Assembly (NCBI GenBank): GCA_021734725.1
Contig: JAIPIM010000053.1
Span: 1 to 15,705 of the forward strand
DNA: 15,705 nt
Direction of reading: 5' to 3'
DNA from: Minisyncoccota bacterium
GTDB lineage: Bacteria > Verrucomicrobiota > Lentisphaeria > Oligosphaerales > MVZH01
Below are positions 1 through 6,412 of this stretch, piece by piece; the first letter of the stretch is position 1, and each line of letters begins with the position of its first letter. The notes beneath the pieces are model-generated. The model was given only the letters and a program-made list of their open reading frames with translations, was not told the origin of the DNA and did not search any database. Position numbers and translations under genes: made by a program.

Positions 1-30
1 ACTGCGTTCTTTCAGGATATAATCAGACAT
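1..30 (-). CDS. Start of a possible unidentified gene, cut by the left window edge
   Basis: An ATG at 30 on the minus strand opens a frame reading MSDYILKERS before the window ends. A purine-rich stretch, AAAGGGAAAAACC, stands immediately upstream and could serve as a ribosome binding site. The frame lies 154 bp downstream of the beta-helix gene ending at 185 and has the same orientation, so it may be the next gene of that unit. Ten codons are too few to assign a family. The competing reading frame through 12-224 starts inside the neighbouring gene and encodes a repeat-derived sequence, so I do not prefer it. Confidence 0.35.
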   Translation of the reverse strand, partial: MSDYILKERS

Positions 31-79
31 GGTTTTTCCCTTTTTACGATGGGCTGGTCGTAAGTCCTTGCAACCCAAG

Positions 80-101
80 ATTCCAACATTCCAGTATTCC
101 A
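80..101. repeat. Short tandem repeat, three ATTCCA units with an 8-bp period
   Basis: ATTCCA occurs at 80-85, 88-93 and 96-101, each 8 bp apart. On the minus strand this reads as successive TGGAATNN units, with a degenerate fourth unit (TGGGTTGC) at 71-78. It lies in the gap between the beta-helix gene and the partial gene at the left edge. Confidence 0.6.
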
Positions 102-145
102 TAGGATGATAGCGTATTCATCCTTGTCTTCAATCTCGCTCACTA

Positions 146-160
146 CCGGGTCAAGCCCGG
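146..160 (-). other. Small GC-rich hairpin downstream of the beta-helix gene
   Basis: CCGGG-TCAAG-CCCGG forms a perfect 5-bp stem with a 5-nt loop, 25 bp past the stop of the 185-1513 gene. No T-tract follows on the minus strand, so it is not a classical intrinsic terminator. It could be a weak or factor-dependent end, or chance. Confidence 0.25.
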
Positions 161-184
161 CAGGCTCGTCAAGCGCGCTGACTC

Positions 185-1513
185 TCAACGCGTGGCTGTT
201 TGTTTTTCCAGCTCCTTTACCCATTCATTTCGCTGTTTTCTGAGTGTTTCGATTGCGTCGTCCGCTTTTTTCGTTGTGGGCGGCAGCGGGTATGGTCCCA
301 AAGTGTCGTTTGCCGGAATCGACATGGTTGGTGTATCCGGCCATTTTCTGATATTGGGCAACGGTTCCAGGAAATCGCTGAAACAGTGTTCTGTGTAGAC
401 ATAGCCGTATGTACCCGCTTGGATCGCCTGGTGCGGAAGGATGAAGCCGAATGTGCATTCTCGCAGTACCAGGGACCCCGGTTTGTCGGCTTTTCCGTTA
501 ATGCGTGCGACCGGTCCGTTAAATATGCTGCTTTCGAACGTCACGTTAACTCCGGGCCCTATTTCGCACAGCGGGCGGAATCGTTCGTCACTGTCGTGGC
601 GGAACCAGCTCCACTGGCAATCGTCAAAGCCGATGAATTTCACCAATGCCTGTTCCCACTCGATATCGGTTGCCCGAAGCAGTTGGTCGCGGCCTTTTTC
701 ATGATTACGCGTTCCCTCGTGGCGAATATTGTTGAGGACAAATGTCCCGGCGTTTCGCCCACCGCCTTCGATGTTGAGGAATACACTGCAACCGGTCATT
801 TGTGCGTTATTAACGGTCAAATTCCCGCCGCGCTGGAAGTCCAACACTTTGTCACACTGGAGGGCGAACAAAAAATTGAACAAATAGTCGACGCCCTGAT
901 CGTTCGTGACCTGAAAAAAGGTACCCAAATTACTGGCATGGATATGGGTGAAGGCGTAATCCGCATTACAGATTTCGTTTCGTTTTCTTGCCATTTTGAC
1001 ACCGATATCCGCGCTGTGGAAGATGACATTCGCGATGCGGTTGATGTGATTGCCGGCGGCAACCGACGTAGTTTGGAAAAGGACCCCTGCCCGTCGCTTT
1101 TTTTGTTCAGGCGTCAGCTTGCCCCACGGTTGTCCTCTCAGTTGCAGGTTACGGACCTCGGTATGCCCCATGCCGAACATCAGCAGGAGAGTCCCTCCAT
1201 CGTCGCCATCCCAGAACAGCAGGCTTTTCGGGCCTTCTCCTTCGATCATCACATTTCGTGAGGCCTTATAATCCGCTTCCAGAGTCTCGGTGATGCGGTA
1301 TTGCCCCGCCGGAATAAACAGTTTGCCGACATCCGGCTGGCGGAGAGTGTTCAGCGCCGCCTGGAAAGCTGCCGAGTCGTCGGCTATTCCGTCGCCCACC
1401 GCACCCAGGCCACGGACGTTGATGGTTTTCGCGTGTGCGGTGAGTGTGAGGGCTGTCACGGCAACGAGAGCGGACAGAGTGAATAACGTGCGAGAGATAC
1501 GTTTTGCTGCCAT
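185..1513 (-). CDS. Secreted pectate-lyase-superfamily right-handed beta-helix protein, paralogue 2
   Basis: The 442-residue product has a signal peptide (basic n-region, hydrophobic core, likely cleavage after AHA28). The mature protein begins with the hallmark of the pectate lyase superfamily / GH55-like beta-helix fold, GAVGDGIADD at residues 37-46. Gly- and Asn-rich rungs follow, including GVDYLFNF, NNAQMTGC and GGGRNAGTF. Such proteins act on, or bind, extracellular or periplasmic polysaccharides, but no catalytic residues can be assigned by eye, so activity and substrate are unknown. It is clearly paralogous to the 409-residue protein of the gene just upstream (1613-2842), from which it is separated by 99 bp. 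It differs by a C-terminal Pro-rich linker and a charged, probably helical tail (about residues 405-442). The ATG at 1513 is supported by AAAAAGGACATT about 9 bp upstream. The gene is probably co-transcribed with the upstream genes. Confidence 0.93.
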   Translation of the reverse strand: MAAKRISRTLFTLSALVAVTALTLTAHAKTINVRGLGAVGDGIADDSAAFQAALNTLRQPDVGKLFIPAGQYRITETLEADYKASRNVMIEGEGPKSLLFWDGDDGGTLLLMFGMGHTEVRNLQLRGQPWGKLTPEQKKRRAGVLFQTTSVAAGNHINRIANVIFHSADIGVKMARKRNEICNADYAFTHIHASNLGTFFQVTNDQGVDYLFNFLFALQCDKVLDFQRGGNLTVNNAQMTGCSVFLNIEGGGRNAGTFVLNNIRHEGTRNHEKGRDQLLRATDIEWEQALVKFIGFDDCQWSWFRHDSDERFRPLCEIGPGVNVTFESSIFNGPVARINGKADKPGSLVLRECTFGFILPHQAIQAGTYGYVYTEHCFSDFLEPLPNIRKWPDTPTMSIPANDTLGPYPLPPTTKKADDAIETLRKQRNEWVKELEKQTATR

Positions 1514-1612
1514 GCGGGAATGTCCTTTTTATGCGGGTAGTGTGTCAGATGCCCGCGTGAACGCGAGGCCAATCGCCGATCTGGGGGGGCGGGGTCAATT
1601 GTCGATTTGTTT

Positions 1613-2842
1613 TCAGTTTGTTTGAGGTTTTGCTTCGGAAGAGTCGGACTGGTCAAACTCGGGCCACTTCTGGATGTCTGGAATGGGTTTGATGTACTGC
1701 ATGCAGTCAGACACCTTGTAATAGCCGAAGTCGTTGGTCGAGATTGCGTCTTTCGGTTTAACGTAGCTGAAGCTGCATGAATTGAGCGTCATACTGGCGG
1801 GGGCTTTCTCAGTGCCCTCCAGGTGGGCTACCGGCGAATTAAAGATCGATGAATTGAAAACGACGCGAGTGCCTGGTCCGACCTCGCACAGCGGTTTGTC
1901 GCGGTCCTCGGTTTCGTTCTGATGCCATGCCCACTGGCAGTCATCGAACCCGTTGAACTGGACAATGGCCAACCTGTGTCGCGAATAGCACCGTAAGAGT
2001 TGGTATCTGTTCCGGCGACCGCCGCACCCGGATTCCACACGAACGCCGTTGCATAGAAAGGTGCCCGCGTTTCTTCCCCCTCCGCGAATCTCCAGGAACC
2101 GTCCGCATCCCGTCATTTGTGCATTATTCACGTGTAAGTTGCCGCCGTTCTCGAACTCCAGGACGTTCTCTTTGACATTGCAGGCGAAGATGAAATTGAA
2201 AAGATAGTCTACTCCTTGAGTGTTTTTTACTCTGAACCCCGTATTGACGTTGGCAAATGTAATAAAGTCAAAATAGTAGTCCGAGCAATTGTGGTCGGAT
2301 TCCTTCTCCCCCATTTGAATGCCCGTGTCCGCCGCGTGCAGCGAGATGTTCGACATCCGGTTGATCATGTCGCCGGATCCCGGCGGACGACTAATTTGTA
2401 TCAACGTACCGGTTTTATCTCCACGGAAACACAAGTCCCGAATGACCATTCCGCAATTACCCGTACCGTGAAACAGTGTTCCTCCTTCCTCGCCCTTCCA
2501 CTGCAGTCGGGTCCCCGATTTTGCTTTGCCCGACAGCGCGAGTGCGCCTTCCCCGCGGATTATCAGACCGCGAGTAACGTTTACGGTAAGCGTTTTGCTG
2601 ATCGAATAGAGCCCCGATGGAATCAACACTTCGCCGCCGGTACCGTCTCCGGCGCTTGCCAGGTCAAGTGCTTTCTGGATCGCTGCTGTATCATCCGCAA
2701 CACCATCGCCGACGGCGCCGTACTCCCGAACATTATGAACCACTGCAAAGCCCTCCACGTGACAGAATAGAAGTGTGATGATGAAAACAGTTAGACACGA
2801 TCTCGTGGGTATCTCTTTTACTCGTGAGTTTTTTGCAATCAT
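1613..2842 (-). CDS. Secreted pectate-lyase-superfamily right-handed beta-helix protein, paralogue 1
   Basis: The 409-residue product has an N-terminal hydrophobic segment (about residues 15-33, likely cleaved near GFA33), then the superfamily signature YGAVGDGVADD (41-51) at the start of a right-handed beta-helix. It shares long blocks with the 442-residue neighbour: GVDYLFNF, a GGNL-VNNAQMTGC rung, GGGRNAGTF, FDDCQW, a PLCE-GPG stretch, SSIFN and a KWP motif near the end. The two genes are therefore an old tandem duplication with substantial divergence. The expected location is periplasm or cell surface, and the expected ligand a polysaccharide; neither can be specified. The ATG at 2842 follows GGAGAACGA, a good ribosome binding site. 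A gap of 69 bp to the upstream prepilin-like gene and 99 bp to the downstream paralogue fits an operon. Lyase, hydrolase and non-catalytic binding roles are all possible. Confidence 0.93.
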   Translation of the reverse strand: MIAKNSRVKEIPTRSCLTVFIITLLFCHVEGFAVVHNVREYGAVGDGVADDTAAIQKALDLASAGDGTGGEVLIPSGLYSISKTLTVNVTRGLIIRGEGALALSGKAKSGTRLQWKGEEGGTLFHGTGNCGMVIRDLCFRGDKTGTLIQISRPPGSGDMINRMSNISLHAADTGIQMGEKESDHNCSDYYFDFITFANVNTGFRVKNTQGVDYLFNFIFACNVKENVLEFENGGNLHVNNAQMTGCGRFLEIRGGGRNAGTFLCNGVRVESGCGGRRNRYQLLRCYSRHRLAIVQFNGFDDCQWAWHQNETEDRDKPLCEVGPGTRVVFNSSIFNSPVAHLEGTEKAPASMTLNSCSFSYVKPKDAISTNDFGYYKVSDCMQYIKPIPDIQKWPEFDQSDSSEAKPQTN

Positions 2843-2911
2843 TCGTTCTCCAAACGTAGCGGTGGTGGAAAAGAATTGCGAAATGTTGCTCCTCGCAATT
2901 CTTGTTCGTCG

Positions 2912-3682
2912 TTAATCGCCGTCCCAGAAAATGTTGGCACTTTCGTTTCCGGTACCGCCATATCGCGGAATTGCTTTCAAATCGATTTGCGAAATCCATT
3001 TCAAGTGACCATCCCAAAAGCCGACATTAACGCCACCGTTATGGCAGAAACAGATTTTGGTGTAGTCATTCCAGGGCCAGAAGATTGCATTGCCGAAATC
3101 ATTGCTTTCGCTAATGCAGGCCGTTGCCGACGGCCTCTTCAACCGTGTCATCTTACTGCCCTGGTATTCGCAGTCGTTATGCACCGCGCACTGCCTGGAT
3201 CCGTCTTCCGTGTTCCTGCCGTAATCGGAATACTGATCGTGTTCGTTATTCGGATCTCCTGGCGTCGAACTGCGTGACGGACACGTGGTCAGCTTGGTTC
3301 TGAAAGGGTAGTTCGCCTTCGCTAATCCCTTCCACCCGTAAGTATAACTCCAGTGCGATTCGGTGGTTTCCCGGCTGATCAGCATGTTCCACGTTGAATA
3401 ATGAGCATGATAGCCGCTGATTACTTTATAATACCGAACAGACGGCGCCATGTACCCGTCGAAGTCTTGTGAATACATGTAAAAATACACGCTCGTCTGC
3501 TTGAGGTTCGAAGCGCACATGATTCGTTCAGCGGTATCGCGCGCGTTCCTCAACGCAGGCAGCAGAAGACTCGCCAGCACGGCGATGATAGAAATCACCA
3601 CGAGCAACTCGATCAACGTGAAGTGCCGATTGATCGCGGGCTCGCAGGATGGCCTTGCAGCTGTTTTTTGCCGAATCCGCAT
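2912..3682 (-). CDS. Type IV prepilin-like protein with H-X9-DG C-terminal motif
   Basis: The 256-residue product has a 20-residue basic leader ending NRH, a predicted cleavage before F21, and the class III signal FTLIELLVVISIIAVLAS with Glu at +5. The hydrophobic helix runs into LLPALRNARDTAERI, the typical pilin alpha-1 spine. The C-terminal region contains HNGGVNVGFWDG (His, nine residues, Asp-Gly), the H-X9-DG motif of the large prepilin-like family expanded in PVC bacteria. Five Cys residues occur in the mature part. The start at 3682 is chosen over an in-frame ATG at 3724 because AAAGGACATTGCCAT gives a proper ribosome binding site directly before it and because it avoids overlap with the preceding gene. 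It lies 34 bp after the PEP-CTERM gene and 69 bp before the first beta-helix gene. These proteins are thought to be exported as minor pilins or pseudopilins; the exact role is unknown. Confidence 0.9.
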   Translation of the reverse strand: MRIRQKTAARPSCEPAINRHFTLIELLVVISIIAVLASLLLPALRNARDTAERIMCASNLKQTSVYFYMYSQDFDGYMAPSVRYYKVISGYHAHYSTWNMLISRETTESHWSYTYGWKGLAKANYPFRTKLTTCPSRSSTPGDPNNEHDQYSDYGRNTEDGSRQCAVHNDCEYQGSKMTRLKRPSATACISESNDFGNAIFWPWNDYTKICFCHNGGVNVGFWDGHLKWISQIDLKAIPRYGGTGNESANIFWDGD

Positions 3683-3716
3683 ATGGCAATGTCCTTTACC
3701 TAGGTTGCCGGTCCGG

Positions 3717-4421
3717 TTATGCACTCCGACGGCGACGCAACGACAACGTCAGTCCCGCCAGGAGCAGTACAACGAAAGACGCGGGTTCGGGGACCGCCGT
3801 CAATGTGAATCCGTTCATCGAGACGTTGGCGCCTTCGCCTCGAATGGTCATGCTGCCACCGGCGCCGGCGAGGAAGTCCGTGATGAAGCTGTACTCGCCG
3901 TTCACGGAAGGAAGTACGTCTTTCGGCCTGACGTGGGTTACAAACGGCGTGGTGCTGTCACCGTAATACCAGTTTGTGCTTACTGTTCCAGTTCCTCCTG
4001 ACGTGTACCAATAGCCGTCCCACGACCACAGTTGCACTTTGTACCGCTGATTGGGGGTGAGGTTTGCGAATGTAATGGTGGGATTATCCGCAAAATACAA
4101 GTCACTACTCAGCCTTCCCTCGGTGTAATCGCCGCTGTCGGAAGGTACAGGGGAACCTTCACTGTCCGTGCGGTAGCGGTTTTGGTAGCTATCGCCTGTA
4201 GCACTGTCCAGTGTAACATCGACGCCATTCCCTGAGAAGGTAGTCGTATTGTACATAACCGTAAAACCGGGTTGCGCCCAGGTCGTTGCTCCCGGTCCGT
4301 AGGCTCCCAGGTCAATCTTCATGATCGGTGTGATGAGTCCGGCCTGGACCGTTCCGGCGAGAATGAATGCAAGGGTCATGACCGCGGTTGTTTTTATGAA
4401 ATAGTGTGAGTGTTGTTTCAT
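3717..4421 (-). CDS. Alternative model: second PEP-CTERM gene translated from its own start
   Basis: The internal ATG at 4421 is preceded by AAGGAAAGGTTGCAAACC and followed at once by a typical signal peptide (MKQHSHYF, hydrophobic core, AGTVQA). Translation from here gives a 234-residue, complete PEP-CTERM protein. This would be the true gene if the upstream unit normally ends near 4450. It may also be expressed as a second product from the long frame. Confidence 0.5.
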   Translation of the reverse strand: MKQHSHYFIKTTAVMTLAFILAGTVQAGLITPIMKIDLGAYGPGATTWAQPGFTVMYNTTTFSGNGVDVTLDSATGDSYQNRYRTDSEGSPVPSDSGDYTEGRLSSDLYFADNPTITFANLTPNQRYKVQLWSWDGYWYTSGGTGTVSTNWYYGDSTTPFVTHVRPKDVLPSVNGEYSFITDFLAGAGGSMTIRGEGANVSMNGFTLTAVPEPASFVVLLLAGLTLSLRRRRSA

Positions 4422-5138
4422 GGTTTGCAACCTTTCCTTCTGTTCAGTTAAAATACTGGTTCGGCGGCGGCGCAACGACAGGGTCAGTCCCGCCAGGAGC
4501 AGTACAACGAAAGACGCGGGCTCGGGGACCGCGGTCAATATGAATCCGTTTATCGGCACATCTTGATTCGCTCCTTCGCCTTTCAGCGTCACGCTGCCGC
4601 TCGGGCCGGAAAGAAAATCCGTTATGAAGCTGTATTCGCCATTTACCGACGGGGCTGTGTTGTAAGGCCGGGTATGTTCGACAATGGGTGTCAGGTCGTC
4701 GCCAAGGTACCAGGTTGTGGTTTCGGAGCCCGTGTAATTCATCCAATAGCCATCCCACGACCACAGTTGCAGTTCGTAGCGTTGGCCGGGGGTGAGCCCG
4801 GAGAAGGTCAGAGTGAGATTGTCCGTGTACAGCAAATCCCGCGACAGCCGTTCTTCGGTGTAATCGCCGCTGTCGATGGGGTAATCGCGATACCGCCAAT
4901 CCACGTTGTCTTCCGTTGCACTGGCTACGGTCACGTCGACGCCGTTCAGTGTAAAATTTGTGGACGGCATGTAAATAACCGTGAATCCGGGCTGTCCCCG
5001 ACCGGCGCCGGATCCGTCGGGACCGAAATCGACGTTCATAATCGGGTAAATGAGATCTGCGTGTGTTGCCGCGACAAAGAGCATTATCAGGGCGATCAGG
5101 GTACTTGTTTCGATCAGGTGGTGACGATGCAGTTTCAT
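3717..5138 (-). CDS. Double PEP-CTERM protein: two complete exported units joined in one ORF
   Basis: The 473-residue frame contains two homologous units. Unit 1 (1-239) has a signal peptide ending ATHA27, a beta-rich domain with LQLWSWDGYW, PSVNGEYSFITDFL and GEGAN motifs, and a PEP-CTERM signal (VPEPAS, hydrophobic helix, RRRR). Unit 2 (240-473, from an internal ATG at 4421) repeats all of this, including its own signal peptide (AGTVQA), and ends VPEPAS-helix-RRRRSA. PEP-CTERM signals are processed by exosortases and direct proteins to the outer surface of exopolysaccharide-producing Gram-negatives; no exosortase lies in the window. The ATG at 5138 follows AGAGGAGAAGCATC. The internal ATG has its own AAGGAAAGG site, and stop codons exist in both other frames at the junction. 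The likely history is therefore a tandem gene pair joined by stop loss or a small indel, real or a sequence error. Function is unknown; surface adhesion or matrix binding is a guess. Confidence 0.85.
   Translation of the reverse strand: MKLHRHHLIETSTLIALIMLFVAATHADLIYPIMNVDFGPDGSGAGRGQPGFTVIYMPSTNFTLNGVDVTVASATEDNVDWRYRDYPIDSGDYTEERLSRDLLYTDNLTLTFSGLTPGQRYELQLWSWDGYWMNYTGSETTTWYLGDDLTPIVEHTRPYNTAPSVNGEYSFITDFLSGPSGSVTLKGEGANQDVPINGFILTAVPEPASFVVLLLAGLTLSLRRRRTSILTEQKERLQTMKQHSHYFIKTTAVMTLAFILAGTVQAGLITPIMKIDLGAYGPGATTWAQPGFTVMYNTTTFSGNGVDVTLDSATGDSYQNRYRTDSEGSPVPSDSGDYTEGRLSSDLYFADNPTITFANLTPNQRYKVQLWSWDGYWYTSGGTGTVSTNWYYGDSTTPFVTHVRPKDVLPSVNGEYSFITDFLAGAGGSMTIRGEGANVSMNGFTLTAVPEPASFVVLLLAGLTLSLRRRRSA
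3748..3785. repeat. 38-bp direct repeat, copy A (PEP-CTERM region)
   Basis: This segment is identical over 38 bp to 4483-4520, offset by 735 bp (245 codons, in frame). It encodes the PEP-CTERM helix in both units. The perfect identity inside otherwise diverged units points to recent duplication, gene conversion or strong constraint. Recombination between copies would delete one unit and keep the frame. Confidence 0.9.
4422..4440 (-). promoter_or_regulatory. Internal ribosome binding site inside the double PEP-CTERM ORF
   Basis: On the minus strand AAGGAAAGG stands about 9-10 bp before the ATG at 4421. It lies in the linker between the two units and looks like a leftover or still active start site for the second unit. 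The linker sequence 4441-4460 contains TAA and TGA in the two other reading frames. Confidence 0.6.
4483..4520. repeat. 38-bp direct repeat, copy B (PEP-CTERM region)
   Basis: Partner of the identical 38-bp segment at 3748-3785. It covers the hydrophobic part of the first PEP-CTERM signal, just before the junction of the two units. Confidence 0.9.
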
Positions 5139-5159
5139 GATGCTTCTCCTCTTTTCTTG

Positions 5160-6266
5160 TTACCGATTTACACGAGACATATTTTGCGGATTTACGACGG
5201 ATTCTCCCATACTCAGTTGGGGGGGGATCATTTTTGTTTCTCGCGCGACATTATGTTCGTGAATCTGCTTCTGCAGCATGCCCCATGCTGTTGAGGCAAG
5301 CAGATCAGGCTCCCAGAAAATCTGTGTCAGGGGAACTGGGAAATAAAATTCTTTCCCTGCGTTTGAGGCGGATATAACGGCGAGATCATCCGGCACGGTT
5401 ATCTCCAGTTCTGTTATGGTGGCGAGAACGATATCGCAAACCGTATCGTCGAGTACGAACAGGCCTTCCGGGCGATGGTCACTCTGCCATATATCCTTGA
5501 GTTCATCGCGGGCTTTCTGGACGCAATCCTGGGGCACGGCTATAATCCAGTCCTCCGGAATGAAGAGACCGCATTCTCTGAACCAGCGAAGAATCCGCCC
5601 CTTTGCCCGGCGGTTCTGCAAGGCTTCTTTTCCTTCCGCGATAAAAACAGCGATATTCTCGATGCCGGCATCGAAAAACACGCCGATTCCCTGGCGGATC
5701 AGTTCTCTGTAGTCCAGGACGACTGAGGACCCGAAATCTTCTTTGTGATGAACAATGGAAACGTGGGGGATTTGAAGTTCACTGAGGTATTCGCCCAAGT
5801 CCCTTAATGACATGACGCTCAATACGCCTGTCGATTGTTTGCGGAAATTCCGGTAGAATACTTGTGTTGCCTGGGCGAAATCCTCTTCATCGTCGCCACT
5901 GCCGATGCACAGGGCATTCGTGTAGCCGTTATCCGCCACTTCACGCTGGATTGCATCGAGCAGATTTCGATAATAGGTGCACACGGGCGCCGCGAACATG
6001 TCCAGGGTCCCCACGACGGTAATCATTGGGGTATGGGTTTTGCATACGTATGTCCCTGATCCGCGTCGTCGCTCCAGGAGGCCGTCATTAACCAGGCCCA
6101 GGACAGCTTCCCGGACCGTGGTGTTGCTGACCCCGTATTGAGTGCGAATGTCTGCTTCCGTCGGGAGCCTGTCGCCGACTTGCCATTTTCCCCGCAGTAT
6201 TTCTTGGCGGAGATGTTCACGCAATTCGTATGTTTTAGTTTGATTTGCCAGTGTCACTTTCATCAT
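5160..6266 (-). CDS. GntR-family transcriptional regulator with LacI-type sugar-sensing domain
   Basis: The 368-residue product has an N-terminal GntR winged helix-turn-helix at residues 12-74, with LPTEADIRTQYGVSNTTVRE and the wing RRRGSGTYV. A periplasmic-binding-protein-like effector domain of about 280 residues follows, with a LacI/GalR-like layout (IPHVSIVHH, a GLFVLDD segment and VPDDLAVIS). This architecture is known from AraR of Bacillus and binds a sugar to release DNA. It most likely controls the adjacent glycan genes; the effector is unknown. ATG at 6266 and ATG at 6263 are adjacent; AAGGACAC upstream serves either. The stop is 21 bp from the PEP-CTERM gene start, whose ribosome binding site nearly abuts it, so regulator and surface genes are probably co-transcribed. 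Two palindromes lie just upstream of its promoter, suggesting autoregulation. Confidence 0.93.
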   Translation of the reverse strand: MMKVTLANQTKTYELREHLRQEILRGKWQVGDRLPTEADIRTQYGVSNTTVREAVLGLVNDGLLERRRGSGTYVCKTHTPMITVVGTLDMFAAPVCTYYRNLLDAIQREVADNGYTNALCIGSGDDEEDFAQATQVFYRNFRKQSTGVLSVMSLRDLGEYLSELQIPHVSIVHHKEDFGSSVVLDYRELIRQGIGVFFDAGIENIAVFIAEGKEALQNRRAKGRILRWFRECGLFIPEDWIIAVPQDCVQKARDELKDIWQSDHRPEGLFVLDDTVCDIVLATITELEITVPDDLAVISASNAGKEFYFPVPLTQIFWEPDLLASTAWGMLQKQIHEHNVARETKMIPPQLSMGESVVNPQNMSRVNR

Positions 6267-6296
6267 GTGTCCTTAATAATCGTGCAAGCTCCCGCG

Positions 6297-6326
6297 AGTA
6301 TATGTCCATCATCTTTAAAAAGTTAA
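6297..6326 (-). promoter_or_regulatory. Putative sigma70-type promoter of the regulator gene
   Basis: On the minus strand TTAACT (6321-6326) and TATACT (6297-6302) are separated by 18 bp. The -10 matches 5 of 6 consensus bases and the -35 matches 4 of 6. Transcription would begin near 6290, leaving a leader of about 25 nt with the AAGGACAC site. The promoter lies in an AT-rich island of otherwise GC-richer DNA. Confidence 0.5.
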
Positions 6327-6340
6327 CGTATTAATATACG
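6327..6340. promoter_or_regulatory. Candidate operator 1, GntR-like palindrome
   Basis: CGTAT-TAAT-ATACG is a dyad with 5-bp arms that abuts the putative -35 box of the regulator promoter. It has the GT...AC form common to GntR-family operators. It shares the core TATTAATAT with the palindrome at 6348-6359. Confidence 0.5.
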
Positions 6341-6347
6341 AAAAGCA

Positions 6348-6359
6348 AATATTAATATT
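6348..6359. promoter_or_regulatory. Candidate operator 2, AT-rich palindrome
   Basis: AATATTAATATT is a perfect 12-bp palindrome. Its TATTAATAT core (6350-6358) lies exactly 21 bp, two helical turns, from the same core at 6329-6337. This spacing suits two regulator dimers on one DNA face. AT-rich palindromes also arise by chance, so this rests on the repeat and spacing. Confidence 0.45.
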
Positions 6360-6400
6360 ATCTTTGCGCTTCTCTTGTGTGTTAAGGATAGTGATTCGCG

Positions 6401-6410
6401 ACATCGATGT
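6401..6410. other. 10-bp palindrome just after the hydrolase gene
   Basis: ACATCGATGT is self-complementary and lies 2 bp past the stop codon of the 6413-10396 gene. No T-tract follows, so it is not an obvious intrinsic terminator, and read-through into the regulator gene is possible. Confidence 0.25.
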
Positions 6411-6412
6411 GT

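Noticed and set aside
12..224. 70-codon minus-strand frame at the left edge
   Set aside because: It starts inside the beta-helix gene, runs through the octamer repeat and a hairpin, and has no recognisable family. It looks like a frame opened by the repeat.
200..1261. 353-codon plus-strand frame
   Set aside because: It is antisense to the well-supported beta-helix gene, has no family signature and no convincing start site. It is a long shadow of biased codon use.
1554..1565. CGCG-TGAA-CGCG hairpin upstream of the second beta-helix gene
   Set aside because: The stem is only 4 bp, has no T-tract and lies in GC-rich DNA; chance occurrence is likely.
3683..3724. Upstream ATG at 3724 as start of the prepilin-like gene
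   Set aside because: It would overlap the PEP-CTERM gene and lengthen the leader without benefit, while the ATG at 3682 has a proper AAAGGACAT site in front.
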